Shown: piece by piece, positions 37,541 through 47,225 of the stretch | Numbering within the stretch: the stretch's first letter is position 1 | How the letters are laid out: every line of letters starts with the position of its first letter | Assembly (NCBI GenBank): GCA_016936665.1 | Contig: JAFGXI010000008.1 | Span: 109,081 to 173,080 of the forward strand | Origin: Bacteroidales bacterium | GTDB lineage: Bacteria; Bacteroidota; Bacteroidia; Bacteroidales; JAFGXI01 | Reading direction: 5' to 3' | DNA length: 64,000 nucleotides | Notes under the pieces: generated by a model | What the model was told of the DNA's origin: nothing | The model's database searches: none | What the model saw: only the letters and a program-made list of their open reading frames with translations | Position numbers and translations under genes: made by a program

Positions 37541-40240
37541 ATGAAACGAGTTTACACGTTCGGAGACAAAAAAGCAGAAGGTAAAGCAGATATGAAAAAC
37601 CTTCTTGGAGGGAAAGGGGCTAACTTAGCAGAGATGAATTTAATCGGGGTGCCGGTTCCACCGGGGTTCACCATTACCACAGAAGTTTGTACAGAATACA
37701 ATCAAATTGGTCAGGATAAAGCTGTTGAATTGATTAAAGCAGAAGTTGAAGCTGCCGTTGCTAATGTAGAAAGTATTATGGGCGCAAAATTTGGCGATTC
37801 TCAAAATCCTTTATTACTTTCAGTACGTTCAGGGGCAAGAGTTTCTATGCCTGGAATGATGGATACTGTCTTAAACTTAGGTTTGAATGATATTGCTGTT
37901 GAAGGTATTGCAAAAAAATCTGGCAACGACCGTTTTGCTTGGGATAGCTATCGCCGATTCGTTCAAATGTATGGCGATGTCGTTTTAGGAATGAAACCCG
38001 AAAGCAAAGAAGACATCGACCCATTCGAAGAAATAATGGAGCATCTTAAAGAAGAAAGAGGCATCGAATTAGACACAGACTTTACTGTAGAAGACTTAAA
38101 AAGATTAGTTGTCGATTTTAAAGCAGCAGTAAAAAAACAAACAGGTAAAGACTTCCCCGATAGCCCTTGGGAACAACTTTGGGGTGCTGTTATGGCTGTT
38201 TTCGATAGCTGGATGAACGACCGTGCAATATACTACAGAAGAATGAATAAAATTCCCGAAGAATGGGGAACTGCTGTCAACGTACAAGCTATGGTATTCG
38301 GTAACATGGGTTCTAACTCAGGAACTGGTGTTGCATTTACCCGCGATGCTGCCACAGGAGAAGATATTTTCAATGGCGAATATTTAATTGATGCACAAGG
38401 TGAAGACGTTGTTGCCGGCGTTCGTACACCTCAAGAAATCACATTAGAAGGATCTAAACGTTGGGCTAAATTACAAGGCATCTCCGAAGAAGAGAGGGCT
38501 TCGAAGTTTCCATCATTGGAAGAAGCGATGCCAAAAGTATATGCCGAACTTAACGAAATTCAGCAAAAACTAGAAGATCATTATAACGATATGCAAGATA
38601 TCGAGTTTACAATACAAGATGGTAAACTATGGATGTTGCAAACCCGTAATGGTAAACGTACAGGAGCTGCTATGGTTCGTATGGCTATCGAAATGTTAGA
38701 ACAAGGACGCATCGACGAAAAACAAGCTGTAATGCGCGTTGAGCCAAAGAAATTAGACGAATTATTACACCCTGTATTCGATAAAGCAGCTATGGCAAGT
38801 GCCACCGTATTAACTAAAGGGTTACCTGCATCTCCGGGTGCTGCAACCGGTCAGTTAGTTTTCTTTGCCGACGAAGCTGCAAAATATCCTAATTCAATTT
38901 TAGCACGAATCGAAACATCTCCGGAAGATTTGGAAGGAATGAATATCGCAAACGGCATTTTAACAGCTCGTGGAGGAATGACTTCGCACGCAGCTGTTGT
39001 TGCTCGAGGAATGGGTAAATGTTGTGTTTCTGGTGCCGGCGAACTAAAAATTGATTATAAAGCAAGAACACTTACTATTAAAGGACAAACTTTTAAAGAA
39101 GGCGATTGGGTATCGTTAAACGGATCTACTGGAGAATTATACAAAGATCAAATTGCAACTATCGAACCTGAATTAAGCGGTAACTTTGGTAGATTAATGG
39201 AATTGGCCGACAAATATTCCAAAATGTATGTTCGTACCAATGCAGATACACCAAACGATAGTAAAGTCGCTCGCGAATTTGGCGCTAAAGGCATCGGTTT
39301 ATGTCGTACAGAGCATATGTTTTTCGAAGGCGAGAAAATTGTGGCTATGCGCGAAATGATTTTAGCAGAAGACACTGCCGGTCGCGAAATAGCATTAGAA
39401 AAATTATTGCCTATTCAACAAAAAGACTTCGAAGGTATTTTCGAAGCTATGCACGATCTACCTGTAACTGTTCGTTTATTAGATCCTCCTTTGCATGAGT
39501 TTGTTCCTCACGACGAAAAAGGACAACAAGAAATGGCTGATGTAATGGGTGTTTCTATTGCAGACATCAAACGTAAAGTTGAAGATTTATCAGAGTTTAA
39601 TCCTATGTTAGGTCACCGTGGTTGTCGTCTGGGAAATACTTATCCTGAAATTACAGTAATGCAAACCCGTGCTATAATTGGTGCAGCTATTGCTCTTAAA
39701 AAACGTGGCGTAAATGCAAAACCGGAAATTATGATTCCGCTTACTGGAACCTTAGCTGAAATGAAAATGCAAGAAACTATTGTAAGAGATACTATTAAAA
39801 AAGTTTTTGCAGAAACAGGCGAAACCATCGATCATTTAGTTGGTACTATGATTGAAATTCCTCGCGCAGCTTTAACAGCTAACGAAATTGCAGAAAGTGC
39901 TGAATTCTTCTCGTTCGGAACTAACGACTTAACGCAAATGACATTTGGATACTCTCGCGACGACGCCGGTAAATTCTTACCTATCTATATTGAAAAAGGC
40001 ATCTTAAAACACGATCCTTTCGAAGTATTAGACCAAACAGGCGTTGGACAATTGGTTGAAATGGCATGTAAAAAAGGGAAAGAAACTCGTCCAAATATTA
40101 AATTAGGTATTTGTGGAGAACATGGTGGAGAACCAAGTTCAGTAGAATTCTGCCATCGTACAGGATTAGACTATGTTTCTTGTTCGCCATACCGAGTGCC
40201 AATTGCTCGTCTAGCTGCTGCTCAGGCAAACTTAAGATAG
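37541..40240 (+). CDS. ppdK: Pyruvate, phosphate dikinase
   Basis: 899 residues, full length. It interconverts pyruvate + ATP + Pi and PEP + AMP + PPi. Parts: the N-terminal nucleotide-binding domain (LLGGKGANLAEMNLIGVPVP, LLSVRSGARVSMPGMMDTVL), the phosphohistidine swivelling domain GGMTSHAAVVARGMGKCCVS (about 481-500, catalytic His), and the C-terminal PEP/pyruvate TIM barrel (GIGLCRTEHMFF, NPMLGHRGCRLGNTYPE, FSFGTNDLTQMTFGYSRDD, LGICGEHGGEPSSVEFCHRT). A -7-like TAACTTTG is at 37418-37425 in a 223-base leader. Together with citrate lyase it suggests PEP/pyruvate cycling under anaerobic growth. Confidence 0.97.
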   Translation: MKRVYTFGDKKAEGKADMKNLLGGKGANLAEMNLIGVPVPPGFTITTEVCTEYNQIGQDKAVELIKAEVEAAVANVESIMGAKFGDSQNPLLLSVRSGARVSMPGMMDTVLNLGLNDIAVEGIAKKSGNDRFAWDSYRRFVQMYGDVVLGMKPESKEDIDPFEEIMEHLKEERGIELDTDFTVEDLKRLVVDFKAAVKKQTGKDFPDSPWEQLWGAVMAVFDSWMNDRAIYYRRMNKIPEEWGTAVNVQAMVFGNMGSNSGTGVAFTRDAATGEDIFNGEYLIDAQGEDVVAGVRTPQEITLEGSKRWAKLQGISEEERASKFPSLEEAMPKVYAELNEIQQKLEDHYNDMQDIEFTIQDGKLWMLQTRNGKRTGAAMVRMAIEMLEQGRIDEKQAVMRVEPKKLDELLHPVFDKAAMASATVLTKGLPASPGAATGQLVFFADEAAKYPNSILARIETSPEDLEGMNIANGILTARGGMTSHAAVVARGMGKCCVSGAGELKIDYKARTLTIKGQTFKEGDWVSLNGSTGELYKDQIATIEPELSGNFGRLMELADKYSKMYVRTNADTPNDSKVAREFGAKGIGLCRTEHMFFEGEKIVAMREMILAEDTAGREIALEKLLPIQQKDFEGIFEAMHDLPVTVRLLDPPLHEFVPHDEKGQQEMADVMGVSIADIKRKVEDLSEFNPMLGHRGCRLGNTYPEITVMQTRAIIGAAIALKKRGVNAKPEIMIPLTGTLAEMKMQETIVRDTIKKVFAETGETIDHLVGTMIEIPRAALTANEIAESAEFFSFGTNDLTQMTFGYSRDDAGKFLPIYIEKGILKHDPFEVLDQTGVGQLVEMACKKGKETRPNIKLGICGEHGGEPSSVEFCHRTGLDYVSCSPYRVPIARLAAAQANLR

Positions 40241-40261
40241 TTACAATATAAAACTATATAC

Positions 40262-40290
40262 AAGGTCATCCCATTTCGGATGACCTTTTT
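40262..40290 (+). terminator. Terminator after ppdK
   Basis: AAGGTCATCC and GGATGACCTT pair perfectly around CATTTC, followed by T. Confidence 0.87.
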
Positions 40291-40785
40291 ATTTTCACAA
40301 AATGCTTTATTATTTTATCAGATTCGCATTAAAAGAGTCTATTAAAAGAGTAATATAGACATCAATGAATTTAATATTATTTCGAACCAATAAACAAATC
40401 AAACAAAAGCGTGTCGTATCATTTAATAATTGGTAAAGTATAAACGCGTAAGCGCAAAAACACATAAGCGACTGATTATTTGCATTTTAGAAAATCGTTT
40501 ATAAATATTTACAAATTTAAATGCGAATCTCTAAGTATATTTTTTAATGTATTTTACTGAATTTCAATAATATAAATGACCAATTATAAAGTTAAGCCTT
40601 ATATACTAGGGATTAACACCAAATTGCACATTCACGTAGTATTAAAAAAATCATTAAACATCTGATATAAAGCACATTAGTATTTTCTAAAAAGGTTACA
40701 TTTTTTATATACTTTTTTTTCGAAGAACACGTGTAACTATGGCTGCGTAAATATAAGCAACAGAAACACTAAAAAAAACAAAGTC
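40291..40785. other. Intergenic region of 495 bases without a recognised gene
   Basis: Very AT-rich. I see no ORF with coding character, tRNA or strong hairpin. Notable bits are the short run CGCGTAAGCGCAAAAACACA near 40446 and CACGTG at 40728-40733, which has only half of a parS-like site. The last 100 bases must hold the promoter of the downstream beta-propeller gene, but no TTTG/TAnnTTTG pair stands out. Confidence 0.4.
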
Positions 40786-41859
40786 ATGAAACGCTTATTT
40801 ATTATATTGACAGCTTTAACCGCCCTAAACGCCTCAGCACAACAATACGATCTAATGGGTATTCCTGTTGATGATGAAAATTATGCAAGACCAGAAGTTC
40901 AAGCTTCTTACAATAAAACAACTGTAGAACTTGAAGAAGCAATTATCATCAATGTAATCCCATCTCCTACTTTATATACGGCAGATATCGCCTTCGACGG
41001 TGAGTTAATTTGGGTAAATGGATATAACACATACCAGTTGTTTGGTGTAGATCCTTTAAATGGTGATGTTGTTGAAACCATTGATATTTCTGTACAACGC
41101 CCGTATGGCATGACCTATCATGAAGGCTATATCTATTTAATTGATAATACAAATAAAACTGTCGTAAAAATTAATAGAACAACAGGCTTAGAAGAAGAAG
41201 TTTTAGCATTGCCAGAAAATAACAATACTTATCCAACAGGGTTAGAAATCTCCTCCGGTGCATTTTGGTATAACGATCCTTTAAGTCCATACGCTGCATT
41301 TCCGGGCGATTTAACTAGACAATTTAATTGCACAGGAGAATGTTACAATACATATGAAGCTGTAGGAGGATATCCTTCAGGAATTGCTAGCGATGGCGAT
41401 TACTTATGGTCTACAGATAATGTATCTCAGACACTTTATAAAGTTAATAAAAATGATCTTAGCACATCTAGAGCCATTGCTGCTCCCGGAGGTATTTACC
41501 CAAACGGATTAACTTCCGATGGAGAGTTTTTATGGATCTCAAATAACGATGCAGACTCGATATATCAAATTAGAGTAAACGAACCTACTATTGACACTGG
41601 TATTAAGCTAATAGAATCCGGTTCCGACTTAGTATTGTATCCTACCATTGCAAACGAATACTTTAATGTAGAATCGAGTATCGAAATGAATAATATTACC
41701 ATATTCAATATTAAAGGCCAAGTAATTGAAAAATTAGAATCTGTAAATGAAAAACAATTAACAGTAGATACCAGAGATGAATGGAGCAATGGCACCTACA
41801 TCTGCTTGATTGAAACTGAAAAAGGAATTATACAAAGGAAATTTGTTATCAATAAATAA
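40786..41859 (+). CDS. T9SS-secreted beta-propeller (NHL/SMP-30-like) protein
   Basis: 357 residues. Signal peptide (1-18, ending NASA). Residues about 50-265 have beta-propeller blades with repeated aromatic-Asp patterns: IAFDGELIWVNGY, YGMTYHEGYIYLIDN, SGIASDGDYLWSTDN and NGLTSDGEFLWISNN. The C-terminus (about 280-357; VLYPTIANEYFNVES, ITIFNIKGQVIEKL, GTYICLIETEKGIIQRKFVI) is a type A T9SS sorting domain. It should be exported across the outer membrane and left at the surface or released. A ligand or enzyme activity cannot be assigned; vitronectin-like adhesion or a lactonase-like activity are options. Confidence 0.85.
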   Translation: MKRLFIILTALTALNASAQQYDLMGIPVDDENYARPEVQASYNKTTVELEEAIIINVIPSPTLYTADIAFDGELIWVNGYNTYQLFGVDPLNGDVVETIDISVQRPYGMTYHEGYIYLIDNTNKTVVKINRTTGLEEEVLALPENNNTYPTGLEISSGAFWYNDPLSPYAAFPGDLTRQFNCTGECYNTYEAVGGYPSGIASDGDYLWSTDNVSQTLYKVNKNDLSTSRAIAAPGGIYPNGLTSDGEFLWISNNDADSIYQIRVNEPTIDTGIKLIESGSDLVLYPTIANEYFNVESSIEMNNITIFNIKGQVIEKLESVNEKQLTVDTRDEWSNGTYICLIETEKGIIQRKFVINK

Positions 41860-41890
41860 ATAGGTAGTTTTAGTAGTTAGTTGTTAGTCT

Positions 41891-41921
41891 AAAAACCCCT
41901 CATATTGGTTGAGGGGTTTGA
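41891..41921. terminator. Bidirectional terminator between the propeller gene and the E2 gene
   Basis: AAACCCCTCA and TGAGGGGTTT form a perfect 10-bp stem around TATTGGT, with A/T tracts on both outer sides, between converging genes. Confidence 0.85.
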
Positions 41922-41925
41922 CTTT

Positions 41926-43248
41926 TTATATTGTTCTACTTACATCGAAATTCTCAATATAATCGGAAACACGTTTTAAAAACATTCCTCCCAAAGCACC
42001 ATCAACTACTCTATGATCGTAGGCTAAAGATAAAATCATTTTATGTCTAATACCTATAAAATCGCCATCCGGAGTTTCGATAACAGCCGGCTTTTTTTGT
42101 ATTGCACCAACTGCTAAAATAGCTACGTTAGGCTGATTAATAATTGGTGTACCTGTAATATTTCCAAAAGTACCCATATTCGTAATTGTTATTGTAGAAC
42201 CCTGTATTTCATCTGGTTGCAATTTGTTTTTGCGAGAGCGATTAGCTAAATCGTTTATCCTCTTAGCCAAGCCTACCAAATTCATTTCATCGGCATTTTT
42301 TATAACCGGCACAATTAAATTACCACTTGGTAATGCTGCTGCCATTCCTACATTAATAGCTTTCTTTTTAGTAATATAATTTCCATCAACAGATACATTA
42401 ATCATTGGGAAGTCTTTTATTGCTTTAGTCATGGCTTCAATAAAGATGGGCATGAATGTCAACTTCTCACCTTCATTTTTTTCAAATCTAACTTTATTTG
42501 CATTTCTCCAGTTTACAACTTTTGTTAGATCTGCTTCTACAAATGATGTAACATGAGGAGCTGTATGAACGGAATGAACCATATGTTCAGCAATCAATTT
42601 GCGCATCCGATCCATTTCAATCAATTCATCTTGTCCTGAATAGACTTTAGGAGCTTCTTCCTGCTTCTTGATATGTTCTTGTTTTGATTGTTCTTGTTTT
42701 AATATTATTGGCTTTTCTGACGTGCCTTTTTGCTTTATAAAAAGTAAAAGATCATCTTTTGTAACACGCCCGAGTGCTCCTGTTCCTTGAATTGAACTTA
42801 CTTCTTCGAAAGAAATATTTTCTTTAGACATTATACTTCTAACAAGTGGCGATAAAAATTTAGATGAATCAGACTTCGATTTTAATGATTTTTCGATAGC
42901 AACGTCTTCTATTACTAGCTCTGCTTTTACATTTTCAAGAATAGGCTCTTCTATTGTAACCTTTTCAATTTGAATACTCTCGCGTTCAACATTAGTATCT
43001 TCTTCGCCATTGGTTTCAATGCGAGCAATAAGTTGACCGACTTTGGCTACATCGCCTTCCGCTACTAAAATTTCGGTTACAACGCCATCTTCAGGAGATG
43101 GTATTTCCGAATCTACTTTATCTGTAGCTATTTCGAACAATGAATCATCTTCGTTAACTTGCGATCCTACTTGAACTAATATTTGAGTTATTGTGGCCTC
43201 TATAACACCTTCGCCCATAGCTGGTAAAATAATGTCGATAACGCTCAT
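41926..43248 (-). CDS. 2-oxoacid dehydrogenase E2 (dihydrolipoyl acyltransferase)
   Basis: 440 residues. The lipoyl domain is residues 1-78, with the lipoylated Lys in ATDKVDSEIPSPEDG. A linker rich in Glu and Lys follows, then a peripheral subunit-binding domain (SPLVRSIMSKENISFEEVSS and GALGRVTKDDLLLF, about 130-170), and the catalytic domain (about 210-440) with the active-site segment AYDHRVVDGALGGMFL. It carries acyl groups from an E1 to CoA; the single lipoyl domain and sequence style fit a branched-chain or generic 2-oxoacid enzyme. No E1 or E3 gene is adjacent, so the substrate is not fixed. A good promoter lies on the minus strand at 43278-43306. Confidence 0.9.
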   Translation of the reverse strand: MSVIDIILPAMGEGVIEATITQILVQVGSQVNEDDSLFEIATDKVDSEIPSPEDGVVTEILVAEGDVAKVGQLIARIETNGEEDTNVERESIQIEKVTIEEPILENVKAELVIEDVAIEKSLKSKSDSSKFLSPLVRSIMSKENISFEEVSSIQGTGALGRVTKDDLLLFIKQKGTSEKPIILKQEQSKQEHIKKQEEAPKVYSGQDELIEMDRMRKLIAEHMVHSVHTAPHVTSFVEADLTKVVNWRNANKVRFEKNEGEKLTFMPIFIEAMTKAIKDFPMINVSVDGNYITKKKAINVGMAAALPSGNLIVPVIKNADEMNLVGLAKRINDLANRSRKNKLQPDEIQGSTITITNMGTFGNITGTPIINQPNVAILAVGAIQKKPAVIETPDGDFIGIRHKMILSLAYDHRVVDGALGGMFLKRVSDYIENFDVSRTI

Positions 43249-43277
43249 ATTTATTTTTATTTAGTCTAAATTACTGG

Positions 43278-43306
43278 CAAAAATAATAGATTTTAAGCAA
43301 ATCAAA
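43278..43306 (-). promoter_or_regulatory. Bacteroidota-type promoter for the E2 gene
   Basis: On the minus strand: TTTG (plus 43303-43306), a 17-base spacer and TATTTTTG (plus 43278-43285), about 30 bases before the E2 start. Confidence 0.5.
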
Positions 43307-43367
43307 AAATCAAAAATAATAAAAACATGGTTTACAACATGTTTGGATAAATCAAGACGTAAATCGT

Positions 43368-43398
43368 TTTGAGCCACGGTTAAAAAAAGCTAATTTTG
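43368..43398 (+). promoter_or_regulatory. Bacteroidota-type promoter for the heterodisulfide-reductase-like pair
   Basis: TTTG at 43368-43371, a 19-base spacer and TAATTTTG (TAnnTTTG) at 43391-43398, the best consensus match in the window; the ATG is 26 bases downstream. Confidence 0.6.
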
Positions 43399-43423
43399 AA
43401 GTAAAACTTGCAATCTAATTACG

Positions 43424-44722
43424 ATGCTAAAACAATTAATATTTCTTGCTACTGTACTTATTGCTCTTGGAGTATTTGCTTACTCTGTTCGTAATATTTT
43501 ATTGAATATCAGTTTTTTAAAAAAAGCGTATCCTCTCAATCGATGGGGCGAAAGGTTTGCCCGTTTACTCAAAGTAGGTTTTGGTCAAACTAAAATTTTG
43601 CGTTTCCCACTTATAGGATTTTTACATGCATTAGTGTTTTGGGGGTTTTTAGCTATCCTTTTTGGTTCATTCGAAATGCTGATAGATGGGCTTTTTGGTC
43701 TTGAAAAATTTCTTAAAATCTTAGGGCCGCTTCATCATTTCTTTATGATAAGCGGGGATATTTTTGCAGCCATTATTCTCATTTTGATTATCGTCTTTTT
43801 ATTCCGAAGAATTGCCCTTAACATAAAACGATTTAGCGGGATAGAAATGACACACAAAGCACACACAGATGCTAACTTTGCTTTAACTCTAATCCTATTA
43901 TTAATGGTTTCCCTTTTGGGAATGAATATGGGTTATTCGGCTCTAAACCCAAGCGAAGCACATTTGTATCCGGTTAGCAAGGTTCTATCCTATTTAATAG
44001 TCAATCAAAACGAAAGCTTTCTTCATATCTTTGAACAAATTAATTGGTGGGCACATATTTTATTAATTTTCTTTTTTGCCAATTATCTTCCTTATTCTAA
44101 GCACTTTCACGTATTTATGTCATTGCCAAATGTGTTCCTAAGCAAGCTGGAACCTCTTACACAAATGAGTAATATGGAAAGAGTAACACAAGAAGTGAAA
44201 TTGATGTTAGACCCATCTGCACCCATACCAGAAGAATCTAACGATTTAATAGAACGATTTGGAATGAAGGATATCGAAGATGGGACTTGGAAGCATTACA
44301 CCGATTCTTTAACCTGCACACAATGTGGTCGTTGCACATCGGTCTGCCCTGCTAATTTAACAGGCAAACTCCTTTCTCCTAGAAAAATGATGATTGACTT
44401 TCGAAGAAGAATGAACGAGAAATCTCCTCATTTAAGAAAAAACAAACAATACGACGATCAAAAGTCTTTATTAGACGATTATATAACAAGAGAAGAACTA
44501 TGGGCTTGCACTACTTGCAATGCATGCGCTCAAGAATGTCCGGTAAATATCGATCATCCTTCGATGATTTTAGAAATGAGACGTTATCTATTTATGGAAG
44601 AGTCTGCGGCTCCTTCGGCACTAAATACCATGTCGACCAATATCGAAAACAACGGAGCACCTTGGCAATACCCTCCTTCCGATCGTTTAAAATGGGCAGA
44701 TAACTTATACATCAACGAATAA
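43424..44722 (+). CDS. Membrane (Fe-S) protein, HdrE/HdrC-like fusion
   Basis: 432 residues. The N-terminal half (about 1-240) has about six membrane segments with His residues suited to b-type haem (GFLHALVFWGFLAI, GPLHHFFMISGDIF), like the HdrE/NarI cytochrome family. The C-terminal half (about 290-400) has two [4Fe-4S] clusters: CTQCGRCTSVCPANLTGKLL and CTTCNACAQECPVNIDHPSM. The partner with the CCG domain starts 12 bases downstream. Together they look like a membrane-bound heterodisulfide-reductase-like or Dsr/Qmo-like oxidoreductase that exchanges electrons with quinone (inference). The natural electron donor or acceptor is unknown. Confidence 0.87.
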   Translation: MLKQLIFLATVLIALGVFAYSVRNILLNISFLKKAYPLNRWGERFARLLKVGFGQTKILRFPLIGFLHALVFWGFLAILFGSFEMLIDGLFGLEKFLKILGPLHHFFMISGDIFAAIILILIIVFLFRRIALNIKRFSGIEMTHKAHTDANFALTLILLLMVSLLGMNMGYSALNPSEAHLYPVSKVLSYLIVNQNESFLHIFEQINWWAHILLIFFFANYLPYSKHFHVFMSLPNVFLSKLEPLTQMSNMERVTQEVKLMLDPSAPIPEESNDLIERFGMKDIEDGTWKHYTDSLTCTQCGRCTSVCPANLTGKLLSPRKMMIDFRRRMNEKSPHLRKNKQYDDQKSLLDDYITREELWACTTCNACAQECPVNIDHPSMILEMRRYLFMEESAAPSALNTMSTNIENNGAPWQYPPSDRLKWADNLYINE

Positions 44723-44734
44723 CAACTAAGATAA

Positions 44735-45529
44735 ATGCAACAAAGACTAATAGAAGTTCCTGTTTTTTCGAATTTAGCAGCTGAAGGCAAAACTGCTGAA
44801 TATTTATTTTGGGTTGGTTCGTCCGGCAGTTACGACGATAGAGCAAAAAAGATTACGCGCGATTTTGTTAAAATACTCGAAAAAGCAAAAGTAAATTATG
44901 CTGTATTAGGAGAAGAAGAAACCGACAGTGGTGATTCGGCCAGAAGAGCAGGAAATGAATTCCTATTCCAGATGCAGGCCATGCAAAATATCGAAACATT
45001 TAATGCTTACAATATAAAGAAAATAATTACTTGCGATCCACACGATTATAATACGATTAAAAACGAATACCCTGACTTTGGTGGGGAATACGAACTATGG
45101 CATCATACAGAGTTTATTCTAAAATTAATAGAAGATAAAAAACTTATAGTTGACCATAGCACTTTTGCAAACCAGAGAATAACGTACCACGACCCCTGTT
45201 ATTTAGGAAGAGGGAACCAAATATACGAAGCCCCAAGAAAAGTTATTGAAAAAACAGGTTGCCAGTTGGTCGAAATGAAACGAAACAGGAGTCGAGCTCT
45301 TTGCTGTGGAGCAGGAGGCGCTCAAATGTTTAAAGAACCGGAAAAAGGAGATATGGAAGTTTTCGAATTGAGAACAAAGGATGCTTTGGAGCTCAATCCT
45401 AACATTATAATTACGGCTTGTCCTTTCTGTATGACGATGTTAACAGATGGCGTAAAATTATTTGAAAAAGAAGATGCTATTAAGGTTTTTGATATCGCAG
45501 AAATAATAGCAAAAGCTAATGCTTTGTAA
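44735..45529 (+). CDS. (Fe-S)-binding CCG-domain protein, HdrB/HdrD-like
   Basis: 264 residues. The second cysteine-rich motif is intact: DPCYLGRGNQIYEAPRKVI, ALCCGAGGAQM and ACPFCMTML (about 150-240). In the first motif the expected cysteines are missing: where relatives have CxGDxAR and CPHCFNT, this protein reads DSGDSARRAGNEF and CDPHDYNTIKNEYPDFGG. CCG domains bind the unusual [4Fe-4S] clusters that reduce disulfides in HdrB, so this protein may keep only one. It is co-transcribed with the membrane subunit. Function is inferred from context: redox link of a thiol/disulfide or other substrate with the quinone pool. Confidence 0.85.
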   Translation: MQQRLIEVPVFSNLAAEGKTAEYLFWVGSSGSYDDRAKKITRDFVKILEKAKVNYAVLGEEETDSGDSARRAGNEFLFQMQAMQNIETFNAYNIKKIITCDPHDYNTIKNEYPDFGGEYELWHHTEFILKLIEDKKLIVDHSTFANQRITYHDPCYLGRGNQIYEAPRKVIEKTGCQLVEMKRNRSRALCCGAGGAQMFKEPEKGDMEVFELRTKDALELNPNIIITACPFCMTMLTDGVKLFEKEDAIKVFDIAEIIAKANAL

Positions 45530-45733
45530 ATCAAAAAGGTAATTTTATTTATTTGATTTTCAACACTTTAATTTTTTTTATTTTTTTTTATTTTGTAAAA
45601 AGCTGATATAGTTAACCATAGAAAATTTTTAAAAAATACAAGAGTTAAACGATTTTTTTTTTACTTTTTTTTTTGACATCTTGCAGAGAATTTAATACGA
45701 GTAAAATATCCAAGAATAGATTAATTAATAACA

Positions 45734-47158
45734 ATGGCAGATAAAGTAATAGACATATGGGGAAGATGCCTGCGAATCATTCGCGATAATGTTCATGATG
45801 CCAGTTACAAGACATTTTTTGAACCAATTATCCCGATCGACTTAAATGGACAAATTCTGACCATTCAAGTTCCAAGCGCATTTGTATATGAGCATTTAGA
45901 AGAGAACTATATAGATCTATTACGAAAAACTATTCGAAAAGAGATTGGCCCCGATGCAAAACTAGAATATAGTGTAGTGATGCAAAACGAGTCTGTTAAC
46001 GGGCAAGAATCCGTTACCATGAAAATGCCCGGAAAAGAAAATACAAAAGTATCCAACAAACCGGTCAGCTTACCTATCGAAAAGAAAAACATTAATCCAT
46101 TCATAATTCCCGGAATAAAAAAATTACATATCGATCCGCAATTAAACGAAATTTATTCTTTTGAAAATTTCATTGAAGGAGAGTGTAATCGATTAGCTAG
46201 AGCGGCAGGCTATGCAATAGCAACCAATCAAGCAGGCTCAAGTGCATTTAATCCGCTTTTTATTTATGGCGGTTCCGGTTTAGGAAAAACACACCTATCT
46301 CAAGCAATAGGGATTGAAATAAAAAAGAATTTCCCGGAAAAAACAGTATTATACGTAACTGCCCATAAGTTCCAAACACAATACACCGATGCAGAACTTA
46401 ATGGAAACCGCAACGATTTTATCAATTTTTATCAAATTATTGATGTTTTAATTATTGATGATGTTCATGAATTTGCTGGTAAAGAAGGTACCCAGAACGT
46501 TTTTTTCCAAATATTCAACCACTTACATCAATCGGGCAAGCAACTAATAATTACTTCCGACAAGCCTCCTATCGAAATGCAAGGTCTTGAGCAAAGATTG
46601 CTTTCGAGATTTAAATGGGGTTTAGCTGCTGATATTCAAATACCAGATTTTGAAACCAGAGTTAAAATTCTGAAACACAAGATTTACAACAGTGGTATTG
46701 AGTTAAGCGAAGAAATTATTGAATATATTGCTTCTCACTTAACCACAACAATCCGCGATTTAGAAGGAGCCATGGTTTCTTTGTTAGCACAATCAACATT
46801 AAACAAAAAAGAAATCACTCTTGAACTTGCCAAACAAATTGTAGACAAATTTGTAAAAAACACCAAGCGTGAAATTTCTATCGATTACATTCAAAAAGTT
46901 GTATGCGATTATTTCGATATGCCGGTCGATGTGCTCAAATCCAAAACCAGAAAACGAGAAATTGTTCAAGCAAGACAAATTGCGATGTACTTTGCCAAAA
47001 CAATGACAAAATCTTCGCTAACTAGTATAGGCTCTCAAATAGGAGGTAAAGACCATGCAACAGTTCTTCACTCTTGCAAAACAGTCAATAATTTACTGGA
47101 AACAGATAAACGTTTTAAGTTATATATTGACGAAATAGAAAAGAAATTGAAATTGTAA
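45734..47158 (+). CDS. dnaA: Chromosomal replication initiator DnaA
   Basis: 474 residues. Domain I (about 1-85; DIWGRCLRIIRDNVHDASYK), a variable linker, then the AAA+ domain III with Walker A FIYGGSGLGKTHLSQAIG (about 176-193), Walker B IDVLIIDDVHEFAGKEGTQN (about 237-256) and TSDKPPIEMQGLEQRLLSRF, and domain IV with the DNA-binding signature GSQIGGKDHATVLHSCKTV (about 435-453). It opens the origin by binding DnaA boxes as an ATP multimer. The 204-base region before it is full of A and T runs, but has no clear TTATCCACA box, so oriC is not demonstrated here. It is monocistronic, with a terminator after it. Confidence 0.97.
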   Translation: MADKVIDIWGRCLRIIRDNVHDASYKTFFEPIIPIDLNGQILTIQVPSAFVYEHLEENYIDLLRKTIRKEIGPDAKLEYSVVMQNESVNGQESVTMKMPGKENTKVSNKPVSLPIEKKNINPFIIPGIKKLHIDPQLNEIYSFENFIEGECNRLARAAGYAIATNQAGSSAFNPLFIYGGSGLGKTHLSQAIGIEIKKNFPEKTVLYVTAHKFQTQYTDAELNGNRNDFINFYQIIDVLIIDDVHEFAGKEGTQNVFFQIFNHLHQSGKQLIITSDKPPIEMQGLEQRLLSRFKWGLAADIQIPDFETRVKILKHKIYNSGIELSEEIIEYIASHLTTTIRDLEGAMVSLLAQSTLNKKEITLELAKQIVDKFVKNTKREISIDYIQKVVCDYFDMPVDVLKSKTRKREIVQARQIAMYFAKTMTKSSLTSIGSQIGGKDHATVLHSCKTVNNLLETDKRFKLYIDEIEKKLKL

Positions 47159-47185
47159 TTTTGAACAATAAACAAAATATATCAG

Positions 47186-47220
47186 CAGGACTCTTTTTCG
47201 GAAAGATTCCTGTTTTTTTT
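47186..47220 (+). terminator. Terminator after dnaA
   Basis: CAGGACTCTTT and AAAGATTCCTG form an 11-bp stem with one mismatch around TTCGG, followed by eight T. Confidence 0.82.
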
Positions 47221-47225
47221 AGATA

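Noticed and set aside
40728..40733. CACGTG core of a possible parS site before the propeller gene
   Set aside because: The right half (GTGTAAC) fits GTGNAAC but the left half (AGAACAC) does not fit GTTNCAC; a single half-site is likely chance.
40291..40785. Small RNA or degraded gene in the long intergenic region
   Set aside because: No stable hairpin series, coding bias or family match could be seen.
45734..45760. DnaA boxes near the dnaA start
   Set aside because: The best candidates differ from TTATNCACA at two or more positions.
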